A stretch of DNA of 64,000 nt from DAISKN01 sp963716925 (GTDB lineage Bacteria > Acidobacteriota > Vicinamibacteria > Marinacidobacterales > SMYC01): NCBI GenBank assembly GCA_963716925.1, contig CAVQUX010000010.1, positions 186,001 through 250,000 on the forward strand, given 5' to 3'. Numbering within the stretch: position 1 is the stretch's first letter; each line of letters begins with the position of its first letter. Shown here piece after piece: positions 1-8,103 of this stretch. The notes below the pieces were generated by a model that saw only the letters and a list, made by a program, of their open reading frames with translations, was not told the DNA's origin and did not search any database. The translations under genes were made by a program, and so were the position numbers.

Positions 1-1763
1 AGAACTTCCCCGCTCGCATGGCCGCGGCCGAGCGGAGGGCCCCAAACCGATCCGGCGGAGTCGACTCCGGGAATCGCCCGCACCCGCTCCTCGAGCTCCC
101 GATAGAAACGGCGCACCTTCTCCAGTGTGTCGTAGCGCGCCTCGGGGAGAAGCACCGTCAACCGGGATATGTTCTTCGAATCGAAGCCCGGGTCGACCTG
201 GTAGAGCGCGGTGAAGCTCTTGAGAAGGAGCCCGGCGCCCACGAGGAGAAGAGCCGCGAGAGCGGTCTCGAGCGTGAGGAGCACGCTCCGGAAGCGCTGC
301 CGCGGCGGAGCCCCGGCGCTCACGAGCCCCGAGCGAGCGGGGGCTCGAAGAGTCAGGAACGCGGGAGCCACACCGACGAGAAGGGTAACCACCAAAAGCG
401 TCCCCAGGGTGAACGAAAGAACGCCGACGTCGATGTCCACCTTCTCGATTCGGGGCAGCGCCGGAGCGAGACGAACGAGCAGGTCGAGACTGGCCGCCGC
501 CAGCGCGAGCCCCAGGGTTCCGCCCGCGGCCGCCAGAAGAAAGCTCTCGATGAGGGTCTGCGCCACGAGCCGACCTCGACTCGCCCCGATGGCGGTCCGA
601 ACCGCCATCTCACCCGCTCTCGCCGACGCTCGCACCAGAAGAAGGCTCGACACGTTGGCGCAGGCGAGCAGCGTAAGGAGCCCCACAGCGCTGAGCAGGA
701 GCAGAAGTCCGGGGCGAGCTTCCCCGACGATCTGATCCTGCAGGGAGCGGAGGTAAAACGTCGTCCGGGTGTTGGTGTCGGGATAGGCGGCCTTCAGGTT
801 CGACGCCAGTCGATCGAGCTCGGCTTGCGCGGACAGAACGCTGGATCCCTCGCCCAGGCGGCCTACCCCGCGGAGAAAATAGCATCCGCGACCGCAATCC
901 TCCGGGCGATTGCGCAGCGGGACCCACAGCTCGATCCCGTTCGGATATCCGAACCCGTCGGGAGCAACGCCGACGATCTCGTACGGAGAGCCATTCAGAG
1001 TCAGCGTCTCTCCGATGACGTCCTCCCTCGCCCCGAGTCGGGAGCGCCAGAACCCGTACCCGACCACGACGACCGCGGGACCTTCCGGGCCGAGCTCGGA
1101 GCGCGCCAGGTCCCGCCCCAGAACCGGAACCGCCCGGAAGGTCTCGAGAATGCCAGCGGTCACCCGCGCGATCTCCAGAACCTCGGGCTCCCCCAGCTCG
1201 GTAAGGGTCATGTTGGTGACGCCGTAGCCGACGAGCCGCTCGATCGACTTCACGCCGGATCCGATATCGGCCAGATCCGGTTGGGAAAGGGTCGAGAGGT
1301 TGCCGTACGACCCCACGAAAACCGTCACCAGATTCTCGGGCTCGGCGTAGGGAAGCCGATCGAGCAGGACCGCTTTCACGACGCTCACGATCGCGGTGTT
1401 CGCGCCAATGCCCAGGGCGAGCGTCGCGATCGCCGTCAACGCGAACGATGGACGCTTCCGGAGAGAGCGAATCGCGAAGCGAAGTTCTTTCAGCGAGACT
1501 CCGAGCCAGGTGCCCATACCCGATTTCCTCCTCGAGGGTGCGACGCGGGATCTGCGGTCCTCGATTCGCTCCCGGAGACCGGTGGCGACGAGATTCACCG
1601 AAGCCCGCGCGACGAACGCGAGCGCGGCGGCCTTCCCTTCCCTTCGCCGCTCGCCGTAGCGAGCCGCGAGGGTCTCGAGCATGGAGTCGGAGAAGCGCTC
1701 CCGGAACCGCTCGGGATACCAGTAGAGCGCGGCTCGAAACCAGAGTTCGGCGAGCCTCGTCAT
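1..1763 (-). CDS. ADOP-type MacB/FtsX ABC permease (3' end beyond window)
   Basis: Inner-membrane permease of the MacB/FtsX superfamily, ADOP subtype. 587 codons are visible and the C-terminal part lies beyond position 1. The start is the ATG at 1763, which overlaps the PadR stop as ATGA, so translation is probably coupled. The first 80 or so residues form an ADOP-like cytoplasmic region (ALYWYPERFRERF). A first membrane segment and a periplasmic MacB-like domain follow, then an FtsX-type segment near residue 368 with ANVSSLLLVRASARAGEMA. The frame is open from start to window edge. No ATPase gene is adjacent, which is usual for these orphan permeases. The substrate is unknown; antibiotic or macrolide efflux should not be assumed. 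The PadR-ADOP pair is typical of Acidobacteriota. Confidence 0.88.
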   Translation of the reverse strand, partial: MTRLAELWFRAALYWYPERFRERFSDSMLETLAARYGERRREGKAAALAFVARASVNLVATGLRERIEDRRSRVAPSRRKSGMGTWLGVSLKELRFAIRSLRKRPSFALTAIATLALGIGANTAIVSVVKAVLLDRLPYAEPENLVTVFVGSYGNLSTLSQPDLADIGSGVKSIERLVGYGVTNMTLTELGEPEVLEIARVTAGILETFRAVPVLGRDLARSELGPEGPAVVVVGYGFWRSRLGAREDVIGETLTLNGSPYEIVGVAPDGFGYPNGIELWVPLRNRPEDCGRGCYFLRGVGRLGEGSSVLSAQAELDRLASNLKAAYPDTNTRTTFYLRSLQDQIVGEARPGLLLLLSAVGLLTLLACANVSSLLLVRASARAGEMAVRTAIGASRGRLVAQTLIESFLLAAAGGTLGLALAAASLDLLVRLAPALPRIEKVDIDVGVLSFTLGTLLVVTLLVGVAPAFLTLRAPARSGLVSAGAPPRQRFRSVLLTLETALAALLLVGAGLLLKSFTALYQVDPGFDSKNISRLTVLLPEARYDTLEKVRRFYRELEERVRAIPGVDSAGSVWGPPLGRGHASGEV

Positions 1764-2131
1764 TTCGCTCCCTCGGGAAGGATTGCGCGGCTCCTGGCGA
1801 TCTCGACGGCGGACGCCAGTCGTTTCGCCTCGGCCTTCAGAAGCGCGCGGCCCTCTCGGGTCAGCCGGTAGTAGCGGCGCGACCGCCCGCGATGCACTCT
1901 CGGCGCCACCGCCGGGGCCGGGGTTTCCTCGACGAACCCGGCGGTCATGAGCCTCGCCAGCACGCGGTAGAGCGAGCCCACCTCCGGGCTCACCAGCCCC
2001 TCCGACTCCGATTCGACGGCTTTCAGAATGGCGTATCCGTGGAGGGTTCCTCCGGCGAGGACCAGGAGGACGTGAAAGTCCACGGCGCTCAAAGGCACGC
2101 CCTGGCCGGCCTCCCGCGTGTTTGCAGGCAT
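1760..2131 (-). CDS. PadR-family transcriptional regulator
   Basis: Winged-helix repressor of the PadR family, about 123 residues, matching the small regulators paired with ADOP permeases. The N-terminal part reads LSAVDFHVLLVLAGGTLHGYAI, then the typical EVGSLYRVLARLMTAGFVEE recognition and wing region and a short C-terminal helix. The in-frame GTG at 2149 is another possible start. I prefer the ATG at 2131 because a TATATA element (2138-2143) ends 6 bases before it, as expected for a leaderless message. A 30-bp palindrome covers this element and both candidate starts, suggesting autorepression. Its stop overlaps the permease start by 4 bp, so it probably controls that permease. The inducer cannot be told from sequence. 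Confidence 0.85.
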   Translation of the reverse strand: MPANTREAGQGVPLSAVDFHVLLVLAGGTLHGYAILKAVESESEGLVSPEVGSLYRVLARLMTAGFVEETPAPAVAPRVHRGRSRRYYRLTREGRALLKAEAKRLASAVEIARSRAILPEGAK

Positions 2132-2154
2132 GGAGCATATATACTCCACGCCTG
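2125..2154. promoter_or_regulatory. 30-bp palindrome, probable PadR operator and core promoter
   Basis: Inverted repeat with 13 of 15 base pairs matching, centred between 2139 and 2140; each half contains a GGAG/CTCC block flanking TATATA. On the minus strand TATATA can act as a -10 element whose start point would be the A of the PadR ATG at 2131. Binding of a PadR dimer here would block its own promoter. Palindrome seen directly; role inferred. Confidence 0.6.
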
Positions 2155-2174
2155 TATGTAGAGCAAGCCAAAGA

Positions 2175-4604
2175 TCAAGACAAGGTCACCGGGTCCACGT
2201 CCACGGTCATAGCCCGCAGAAGGGCTTCGTCGGCGAGCAGGGCCCGGACCGCGTGCCGGGCGCGCGCGTGCTCGCGCCTCGGGACCTTCAGAAGGATCTG
2301 AGAGCGGTATCGGCCCGCGATCTTCGAGCGCGCGGCGAAAGCCGGGCCGAGCACCCTCACGTTCTCGGGAACCCCTCTCTTCAGGACGGCGGCTGCGCGG
2401 CGGGCGAGCGTCGCCGCTTCCGCCATCGAGTCGCCCTCGACCACGAGGTTCAGGAGGCTCACCACCGGCGGATACAGGAGCGCGCGGCGGAACTTCCGCT
2501 CCGTCTCGAAGAAGCCTTCGAAGTCCTGGGCGCGCGCGAACTGCAGGCTGTAGTGCTCGGGAGCGAACGCCTGGATGATCACTTCCCCCTCGCGCTCGCC
2601 TCGTCCCGCCCGTCCCGCCACCTGCGTCAGGAGCTGGAACGTCCTCTCGGCGGCGCGGAAGTCCGGCGTCGAGAGCCCGCTGTCCGCGGCGAGAACGCCG
2701 ACGAGGGTGACCGCGGGGAAGTCGTGCCCCTTCGCGAGCATCTGCGTTCCCACCAGGAGGTCGATCTCCCGGGAGGCGAAGCGCGAGAGGAGGGCTTCAT
2801 GGCTTCCCTTCCTTCGCATGGTGTCGCGGTCCATCCGGGCGACGCGGATCCCAGGGAAGAGCGACTTCAGGAGCTCCTCGACCCGCTCGGTCCCGTAGCC
2901 GACGAGCCGGAGGTACTCTCCCCCGCAGGTATCGCAGCTTTCGGGGGCCCCGCGCCCAAGCCCGCAGTAATGGCAGACAGCGAGGGTCGCGCTCCGGTGG
3001 AGAGTCATCGCGACGCTGCATTCGGCGCACTGGAGAGCGAGCCCGCACTTCCGGCAGAGAAGCTGTCCCGCGTATCCCCGGCGGTTGAGGAGAACCATCG
3101 CCTGCTCGCCGTCCCGGAGCCTCGCGGCGATGGCCTCCCGGAGCGGAGCCGAGACGACGACTTCCGGGCCTTCTTCACGAACCACCTCCCGCATGTCGAG
3201 CAGGGTGACGCGAGCGAGCGGACGGTCGCCGATGCGATCGGGAAGGGTCAGGAGCCGATAGCGCCCTTCGACCGCGTGGCTGTAGGACTCGAGAGACGGC
3301 GTCGCCGAGCCCAGGACCACCACCGCGCCGTCGTTTCGCGCGCGCACGATGGCGATGTCGCGGGCGTTGTACCTCGGAGTCTCCTCCTGCTTGTAGGAGC
3401 CCTCGTGCTCCTCGTCGACGACGACGAGACCGAGACGCTCGACGGGGGCGAGCGCCGCCGCGCGGGCGCCGACGACGACTTTCGCCTCGCCCTGGCGGAT
3501 CCGCCACCACTCGTCGCGGCGCTCGCCCGCGCCGAGGGCGCTGTGGAGGATCGCGACCTCGCCGCGGAATCGGGAGTGGAGGAGAGCTCCGAGGCGCGGT
3601 GTGAGCGCGATCTCGGGAACCAGCATCAGAACCGAGCGTCCTCGAGCGAGCGCCGTCTCGGCCGCGCGGAGGTAGACCTCGGTCTTGCCGCTTCCGGTCA
3701 CTCCGCGAAGGACGAACGGCTGGAACTCGCTCGCGGCGATGGCGCCCCGGATCGAATCGAGAGCCTCTCCCTGGGCGTGCGTGAGGGAGACTTCTTCGCC
3801 GACGTCCGAAGGGGGGAACCTTCCCCAGGGGCTTCGACGGGACTCCTCGGCCAGGATCTCGACGTAGCCTTTCCTCGCCAGGGCTCCGAACGGGCCCGCC
3901 TTTCCGAGATCGAGCTCGTTCCGGATGGTGAACAACGAAACCGGGTCGGTCGAGGTCGAAAGGAGCGTAAGGATGCGGGTCGCCGCGGGCCGGAGCCTTC
4001 CCTCTCGAAGAGCGCGGCTTCCCTCCTCGGTGATGCGGGCGACCCGGATCGTCCGCGCGCCTCCTCCTCCCGGGTGCGTTCGCTCGACGAGGCCGTTCTC
4101 GACGAGCTTCCCCAGGGCTCCCGTAACCGATTTCTTCCCCAGCGCTCGCGCGAGTGCTCTAGCGCTCATCGGCCGTGTCAGCGCCTCGAGGATCCGGGAG
4201 ACGGCCGGGCTCACCGCGGAAGCGTCCGCGGACTTCGCTCTCTGAAACAACACGCGCTCGGCATGAGGGGTCTCGGGAGGGAGCATGGCGCGGCAGACCA
4301 GACCCGGCGCCGCCAGGTAGTAGTCGGAGATGAACCGCGCGAGCGCGAGCTGGGAAGGGCTCAAGACCGGCTCTGGATCGACCAGTGCGGAAAGGGGCTT
4401 CAACGTCATTCCCGCGGGGAGCTTCGGCTCCTCTTCCAGGATCTCGAAGATGCAGCCGATGAGAGACCGGGCGCCGAAGCGCACGCGAACGCGATATCCA
4501 GCTCCGGCGCGCGCGAGCGACTCGGGAATCCCGTAGGAGAACGTCTGCGGCAGCGGAACGGGGAGAGCCACCTCGGCGAAGGCCACGAACGGCCCGCTCG
4601 GCAA
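2175..4604 (-). CDS. priA: Primosomal protein N' (replication restart helicase PriA)
   Basis: 3'-to-5' superfamily 2 DNA helicase that recognises stalled forks and starts primosome assembly. 809 residues, a little longer than the E. coli protein (about 730). It has an N-terminal 3'-DNA-binding domain (FVAFAEVALPVPLPQTFSYG), Walker A GVTGSGKTE near residue 303, the DEEH box near 396 and the SAT motif (LGSATPSLES). Eight zinc-binding cysteines lie in CxxC pairs near residues 513-560, and a C-terminal helicase domain contains QVAGRAGRGEREGEV. The start is a TTG 5 bp after the uracil-DNA glycosylase stop, so it is the last gene of the yicC-gmk-coaBC-UDG-priA run. All key motifs are intact. Confidence 0.95.
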   Translation of the reverse strand: MPSGPFVAFAEVALPVPLPQTFSYGIPESLARAGAGYRVRVRFGARSLIGCIFEILEEEPKLPAGMTLKPLSALVDPEPVLSPSQLALARFISDYYLAAPGLVCRAMLPPETPHAERVLFQRAKSADASAVSPAVSRILEALTRPMSARALARALGKKSVTGALGKLVENGLVERTHPGGGGARTIRVARITEEGSRALREGRLRPAATRILTLLSTSTDPVSLFTIRNELDLGKAGPFGALARKGYVEILAEESRRSPWGRFPPSDVGEEVSLTHAQGEALDSIRGAIAASEFQPFVLRGVTGSGKTEVYLRAAETALARGRSVLMLVPEIALTPRLGALLHSRFRGEVAILHSALGAGERRDEWWRIRQGEAKVVVGARAAALAPVERLGLVVVDEEHEGSYKQEETPRYNARDIAIVRARNDGAVVVLGSATPSLESYSHAVEGRYRLLTLPDRIGDRPLARVTLLDMREVVREEGPEVVVSAPLREAIAARLRDGEQAMVLLNRRGYAGQLLCRKCGLALQCAECSVAMTLHRSATLAVCHYCGLGRGAPESCDTCGGEYLRLVGYGTERVEELLKSLFPGIRVARMDRDTMRRKGSHEALLSRFASREIDLLVGTQMLAKGHDFPAVTLVGVLAADSGLSTPDFRAAERTFQLLTQVAGRAGRGEREGEVIIQAFAPEHYSLQFARAQDFEGFFETERKFRRALLYPPVVSLLNLVVEGDSMAEAATLARRAAAVLKRGVPENVRVLGPAFAARSKIAGRYRSQILLKVPRREHARARHAVRALLADEALLRAMTVDVDPVTLS

Positions 4605-4608
4605 CGTT

Positions 4609-5301
4609 CTAGCCCTCGGCCAGCAGCTTCCGGATGAGCTTCATGTCGTCCCAGCACTCGCGCTTCTTTCCCGGATTGCGCAGAAGGAACGCGGGATGGT
4701 AAGTCGGGACGAGCTTGGCGCCGCGGTAGGAGAAGATGCGGCCTCGAAGGCGCGTGATGCCCTCGTCGGTTCGGAGGAGGTTCAGCGCCGCCACCCGCCC
4801 GAGGGCGCAGATCACCTTGGGCCTCACGGCGTCGATCTGCCGGTCGAGAAACGGACGGCAGGCTTCCGCCTCGTCGGGCTCGGGCTCGCGATTGTTCGGC
4901 GGGCGGCACTTCACCACGTTCGCGATGTACACCTGCTCCCGGGTGAGATCGATCGCCTGGATGATCTTCGTCAAGAGCTGTCCGGCCGCGCCCACGAACG
5001 GAATCCCCTGGCGGTCTTCCTCCTGGCCGGGGCCCTCGCCGATGAACATCAGATCGGCCTTGGGGTTTCCCACTCCGAAGACGATCGTCGTGCGCTTCCC
5101 GGAGAGCCGGCAGCGCGTGCACTCCCCGAGATCCGCCCGGATCTCCTCGAGGGTCTCGCTCCGGGCGGGAGCCGCCGAGACGGCCTCGGGCTTCGGCGCT
5201 TCGGCCTCCGTGCTCCGCGAGAATCCCAGGCTCGTGAGCGAGCCGTAGAATCGAAGGCGCTCCCGGATCTCCTCGAAGACGAAAGTCCTATCGTCGGCCA
5301 C
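4609..5301 (-). CDS. Uracil-DNA glycosylase, family 4 type (Fe-S)
   Basis: Base-excision repair enzyme that removes uracil from DNA. 230 residues, with an N-terminal extension of about 50 residues before the core. The family 4 hallmarks are present: a CTRC pair near residue 60, the catalytic-site motif GEGPGQEED near 87, a second cysteine pair around CRPPNN and EACRPF, and the closing motif YHPAFLLRNP. The four cysteines probably bind a 4Fe-4S cluster. The start is GTG at 5301, overlapping the 3' end of coaBC by 14 bp. It lies in the same minus-strand run as gmk and priA. Phage polymerase-like fusions of this family are longer, so a plain glycosylase is most likely. Confidence 0.92.
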   Translation of the reverse strand: MADDRTFVFEEIRERLRFYGSLTSLGFSRSTEAEAPKPEAVSAAPARSETLEEIRADLGECTRCRLSGKRTTIVFGVGNPKADLMFIGEGPGQEEDRQGIPFVGAAGQLLTKIIQAIDLTREQVYIANVVKCRPPNNREPEPDEAEACRPFLDRQIDAVRPKVICALGRVAALNLLRTDEGITRLRGRIFSYRGAKLVPTYHPAFLLRNPGKKRECWDDMKLIRKLLAEG

Positions 5302-6487
5302 GATAGTCCCGGATCTCGTCGAGGATCTCGTTCGCGAGCGCGAGCTTCGTCATCAGCGGCAGCTTTCGCACGCCGCCGTCGGCGCGAAAGAGGGTCGCCT
5401 CGTTGGTATCGGCCTCGAAGCCGGAGCCCGGGCGCGAGACGTCGTTGGCGACGATCAGATCGAGCTTCTTCTTCGCGAGCTTCTCGCGGGCGTTGCCTTC
5501 GAGCGATTCCGTCTCGGCGGCGAAGCCCACGATCGTCTGCTCCCTCTTCCTCACCCCGGCGACGGCCATCAGGATGTCGTCGGTGCGGACGAGCTTGAGC
5601 GCGAGAGGCTTTTCGTCCTTCTTGATCTTCTGCGGCGCCTCGACCTCGGGCCGATAGTCGGCGACCGCGGCGGCCATCACCAGCACGTCGACGCCGTCGA
5701 GACGCGCGAGGATCGCGTCCTTCATCTGCGCCGCCGTCTGGACGCGCACCGTCTCCACCCCGTGAGGCTCCGGCTCCGCCGAGGGCCCGCTCACCAGGAG
5801 CACCCGCGCTCCTCGCTCCCGCGCCCTTTCGGCGATGCGGAAGCCCATCTTCCCGCTGGAGCGGTTGGTCAAGACGCGCACCGGATCGAGCGGCTCGGCC
5901 GTCGGTCCGGCGCTCACGAGCAGTCGGAGACCCTCGAGGTCCCTCGAAGCGGCGAGGCGCGCGTCCACCCTTCGTACGATCTCCTCGGGCTCCGCCAGTC
6001 TTCCTTTCCCCATCCAGCCGCAGGCGAGCCAGCCTTCGCCGGGCTCGACGATCGCAATCCCGCGGGATCGCAGGATCTCCAGATTGGCTTCGACCGCGGG
6101 GTGAGTGAGCATGTTGGTGTTCATCGCCGGCGCGAGCATCGTGGGGGCGCGGTTCGCGAGGGCGAAGGTGCTGAGGAAGTCGTCGGCGATCCCGAGGGCG
6201 AGCTTCGCGACGACGTCGGCGGAGCAGGGAGCGACGAGGAACAGCGCGCACTCCTCGGTGAGGGAGATGTGACGGATTCCATCCTCGCGCACCGGGCCGA
6301 AGAGGTCGGTTACCACCGGAAGCTCGGAGAGCGTTTCGAGGGTGAGCGGGGTCACGAATTCCCTGGCGTTCTTCGTCAGGATCACCTGGACCTCGTAGCC
6401 GCGCTTCTTCAGTCCGCGGACGAGCTCCGCCGATTTGTACGCGCCGATGCAGCCCGTCACCCCGAGGACGATTTTCAAAGGCTTCAT
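5288..6487 (-). CDS. coaBC: Bifunctional phosphopantothenoylcysteine decarboxylase/synthetase CoaBC
   Basis: Makes 4'-phosphopantetheine from 4'-phosphopantothenate and cysteine in coenzyme A synthesis. 399 residues, the normal length. The N-terminal flavoprotein (CoaC) half starts GVTGCIGAYKSAELVRGL and contains APAMNTNM and the substrate-recognition flap around ACGWMGKGRL. The C-terminal synthetase (CoaB) half starts SAGPTAEPLDPVRVLTNRSS near residue 190 and has ANDVSRPGSGF. The ATG overlaps the gmk stop by 4 bp (ATGA). In many bacteria rpoZ sits between gmk and coaBC; the overlap leaves no room for it here. Confidence 0.95.
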   Translation of the reverse strand: MKPLKIVLGVTGCIGAYKSAELVRGLKKRGYEVQVILTKNAREFVTPLTLETLSELPVVTDLFGPVREDGIRHISLTEECALFLVAPCSADVVAKLALGIADDFLSTFALANRAPTMLAPAMNTNMLTHPAVEANLEILRSRGIAIVEPGEGWLACGWMGKGRLAEPEEIVRRVDARLAASRDLEGLRLLVSAGPTAEPLDPVRVLTNRSSGKMGFRIAERARERGARVLLVSGPSAEPEPHGVETVRVQTAAQMKDAILARLDGVDVLVMAAAVADYRPEVEAPQKIKKDEKPLALKLVRTDDILMAVAGVRKREQTIVGFAAETESLEGNAREKLAKKKLDLIVANDVSRPGSGFEADTNEATLFRADGGVRKLPLMTKLALANEILDEIRDYRGRR

Positions 6488-7104
6488 GTCCGGAAAGACT
6501 CGACTATGGGACGAAGGCGCTCTTCCAGAAGATGCGGCCTGGCCCTCTCGGCGAGCACGATCGACTTCAAGAGCTCCGCGGTCTCCTCGATTTCGTCGTT
6601 GACCAGCACGTAGTGATAGTCCCGGTAGCGCTCGATCTCCCTGCGGGCGCCCGCGAGCCGGCCTTCGATGACCTCAGGGGAATCCTGCTTTCTCCCCCGG
6701 AGCCGCTCCTCGAGGACCTTGAACGACGGGGGCATCACGAACATCGTCACCGCGTCGGGTGCGGCCTTCCGCACCTGGTCCGCGCCCTGGACGTCGACGT
6801 CGAGGAGAATGTCCTGTCCCTGGGCGCGATTGCGCTCGGTCTCCACCTTCGAAGTTCCGTACAGGTTGCCATGGACCTCCGCCCACTCGAGAAACTCCCC
6901 GCTCCGTATCTTCTCCTGAAACCGGTCCCGGGTCACGAAATGATACTCGACGCCGTCGCGCTCCCCGCCTCTCGGGGCCCGGGTGGTGTAGGAAACGGAG
7001 AACCGGAGATCCGCGAACGAAGCCAGCAGCTTCTGCACCAGCGTCGTCTTCCCCGAGCCCGACGGGGCGGAGATCACGAAAAGGCATCCGCGTCGCGGGC
7101 TCAT
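6484..7104 (-). CDS. gmk: Guanylate kinase
   Basis: Phosphorylates GMP to GDP with ATP. 206 residues, the usual size. Walker A SAPSGSGKTT begins at about residue 12. GMP-binding residues lie in FSVSYTTRAPRGGERDG and YHFV, followed by the DVDVQGADQVR segment and a C-terminal lid region rich in arginine. The reading frame is open far upstream on this strand, but the family start is the ATG at 7104, which overlaps the yicC stop as ATGA. It is followed by coaBC with another 4-bp overlap, so yicC, gmk and coaBC are probably co-translated from one message. Confidence 0.95.
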   Translation of the reverse strand: MSPRRGCLFVISAPSGSGKTTLVQKLLASFADLRFSVSYTTRAPRGGERDGVEYHFVTRDRFQEKIRSGEFLEWAEVHGNLYGTSKVETERNRAQGQDILLDVDVQGADQVRKAAPDAVTMFVMPPSFKVLEERLRGRKQDSPEVIEGRLAGARREIERYRDYHYVLVNDEIEETAELLKSIVLAERARPHLLEERLRPIVESFRT

Positions 7105-7982
7105 TCGACGTTCTGCACCTGTTCGCGGACACGCTCGAGCTCCGCCTTCATATCGATGACCCGCCCGGAGATCGCCGCGTCCTGGCATTTCGAGCCGATG
7201 GTGTTCACCTCGCGGTTCATCTCCTGAACGATGAAGTCGAGCTTCTTCCCGCAGGGCTCGGAGGCGGCGACCGCGCTTCTCCAGAGAGCCACGTGGCTGC
7301 GAAAGCGAGTGATCTCCTCCGCCACGTCCGCCCGCTCCGCGAGACGCGCCACTTCGGAGGCTATCGCCGTGGGCTCGACCGCGGACGCCAGGAGCTCCCG
7401 CACCTTCGCTTCCAGCTCGGCGCGCTTGGAGTCCCGGGCGTCGAGAGAAGCCTTCTCGATCTCGTCGAGAGCGTGCGACAGGGAGCCCATCCTCGACTCC
7501 AGGTCGGATGCCATCGCGGCCCCTTCCGACTCGCGCATCTTCTCGAGCGAAGCGATCGCGAGGTCCATCGCCCGGTCGATCGCCTCTTCCACCCCGGACG
7601 CTTCGGTGAGCTCGCGCTCCCGGACCGAGAACGCCGGAGTGAATGCCACGAGGTCCGAGACCGAGAGCGTCGATTCCACTTCGAGCTCGTCGCCGAGGCT
7701 CCTCGCGAGGCGGACGAACTCCTTCATCAGGGGGCGATCCACCTGGATCTCCTGGTTGCTCTCGGAAAGAGCGCTCACGTGGAGGGTGACGTCCACCTTG
7801 CCCCTTCCGAGCGATTCCGCCACGCGATCCCGCACTCGCTTCTCGTAGGCGAGAGACGCGTTTCCCTGGGCCCGCAGGCGCACCTCGAGGTAGCGGTGGT
7901 TCACGGTCCGGATCTCGACGGTGGCTTCGTAGGAGTCGGTCGAAGCCGAAGCCCGCGCGTAACCGGTCATACTCTTCAGCAC
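7101..7982 (-). CDS. yicC: YicC/YloC family endoribonuclease-like protein
   Basis: YicC-family protein, 293 residues. Family members are associated with stress responses and small-RNA decay, and E. coli YicC has been reported to be an endoribonuclease. The N-terminus SMTGYARA and the C-terminal EMNREVNTIGSKCQD with the final VREQVQNVE are family signatures. I chose the GTG at 7982 because it gives the family-typical three residues before MTGYA and has a GGGAG ribosome-binding site 8 bases upstream; the ATG at 7970 is the alternative. The gene is directly upstream of gmk, the commonest arrangement across bacteria. A large octamer hairpin lies just upstream (8002-8089). Confidence 0.9.
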   Translation of the reverse strand: MLKSMTGYARASASTDSYEATVEIRTVNHRYLEVRLRAQGNASLAYEKRVRDRVAESLGRGKVDVTLHVSALSESNQEIQVDRPLMKEFVRLARSLGDELEVESTLSVSDLVAFTPAFSVRERELTEASGVEEAIDRAMDLAIASLEKMRESEGAAMASDLESRMGSLSHALDEIEKASLDARDSKRAELEAKVRELLASAVEPTAIASEVARLAERADVAEEITRFRSHVALWRSAVAASEPCGKKLDFIVQEMNREVNTIGSKCQDAAISGRVIDMKAELERVREQVQNVE

Positions 7983-8001
7983 GCGGTTCTCCCGGGAAGA
8001 A

Positions 8002-8089
8002 AACGCAAGGGCGCAAAGGCGCAAGGACGCAAAGAAGAAAAAACATCTCCCCTCTTCTTTGCGCCTTTGCGTCTTTGCGTCTTTGCGTT
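8002..8089. repeat. Long hairpin built of GCGTCTTT-like octamers
   Basis: Two 36-bp arms (8002-8037 and 8054-8089) pair at 31 positions around a 16-base loop. Of the five differences, four would be G-U wobbles in one RNA orientation. Each arm consists of octamers of the TTTGCGTC/TTTGCGCC type. It fills most of the msbA-yicC gap. A T-run sits in the loop rather than after the stem, so it is not a classic intrinsic terminator. Similar CGCAAAGA-type octamer palindromes occur between genes in many bacteria. Confidence 0.85.
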
Positions 8090-8103
8090 GAGTCTCCCCG
8101 TCT

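Noticed and set aside
18..1871. Long open frame on the plus strand over the permease gene
   Set aside because: It is rich in R, E, G and P with no family pattern, while the minus-strand frame gives a clear ADOP permease. In high-GC DNA antisense frames often stay open.
2118..4637. 839-codon plus-strand frame opposite priA
   Set aside because: PriA motifs on the minus strand are complete; the antisense product is low-complexity.
8002..8089. Intrinsic terminator of msbA
   Set aside because: The only long T-run lies in the loop, not after the stem.
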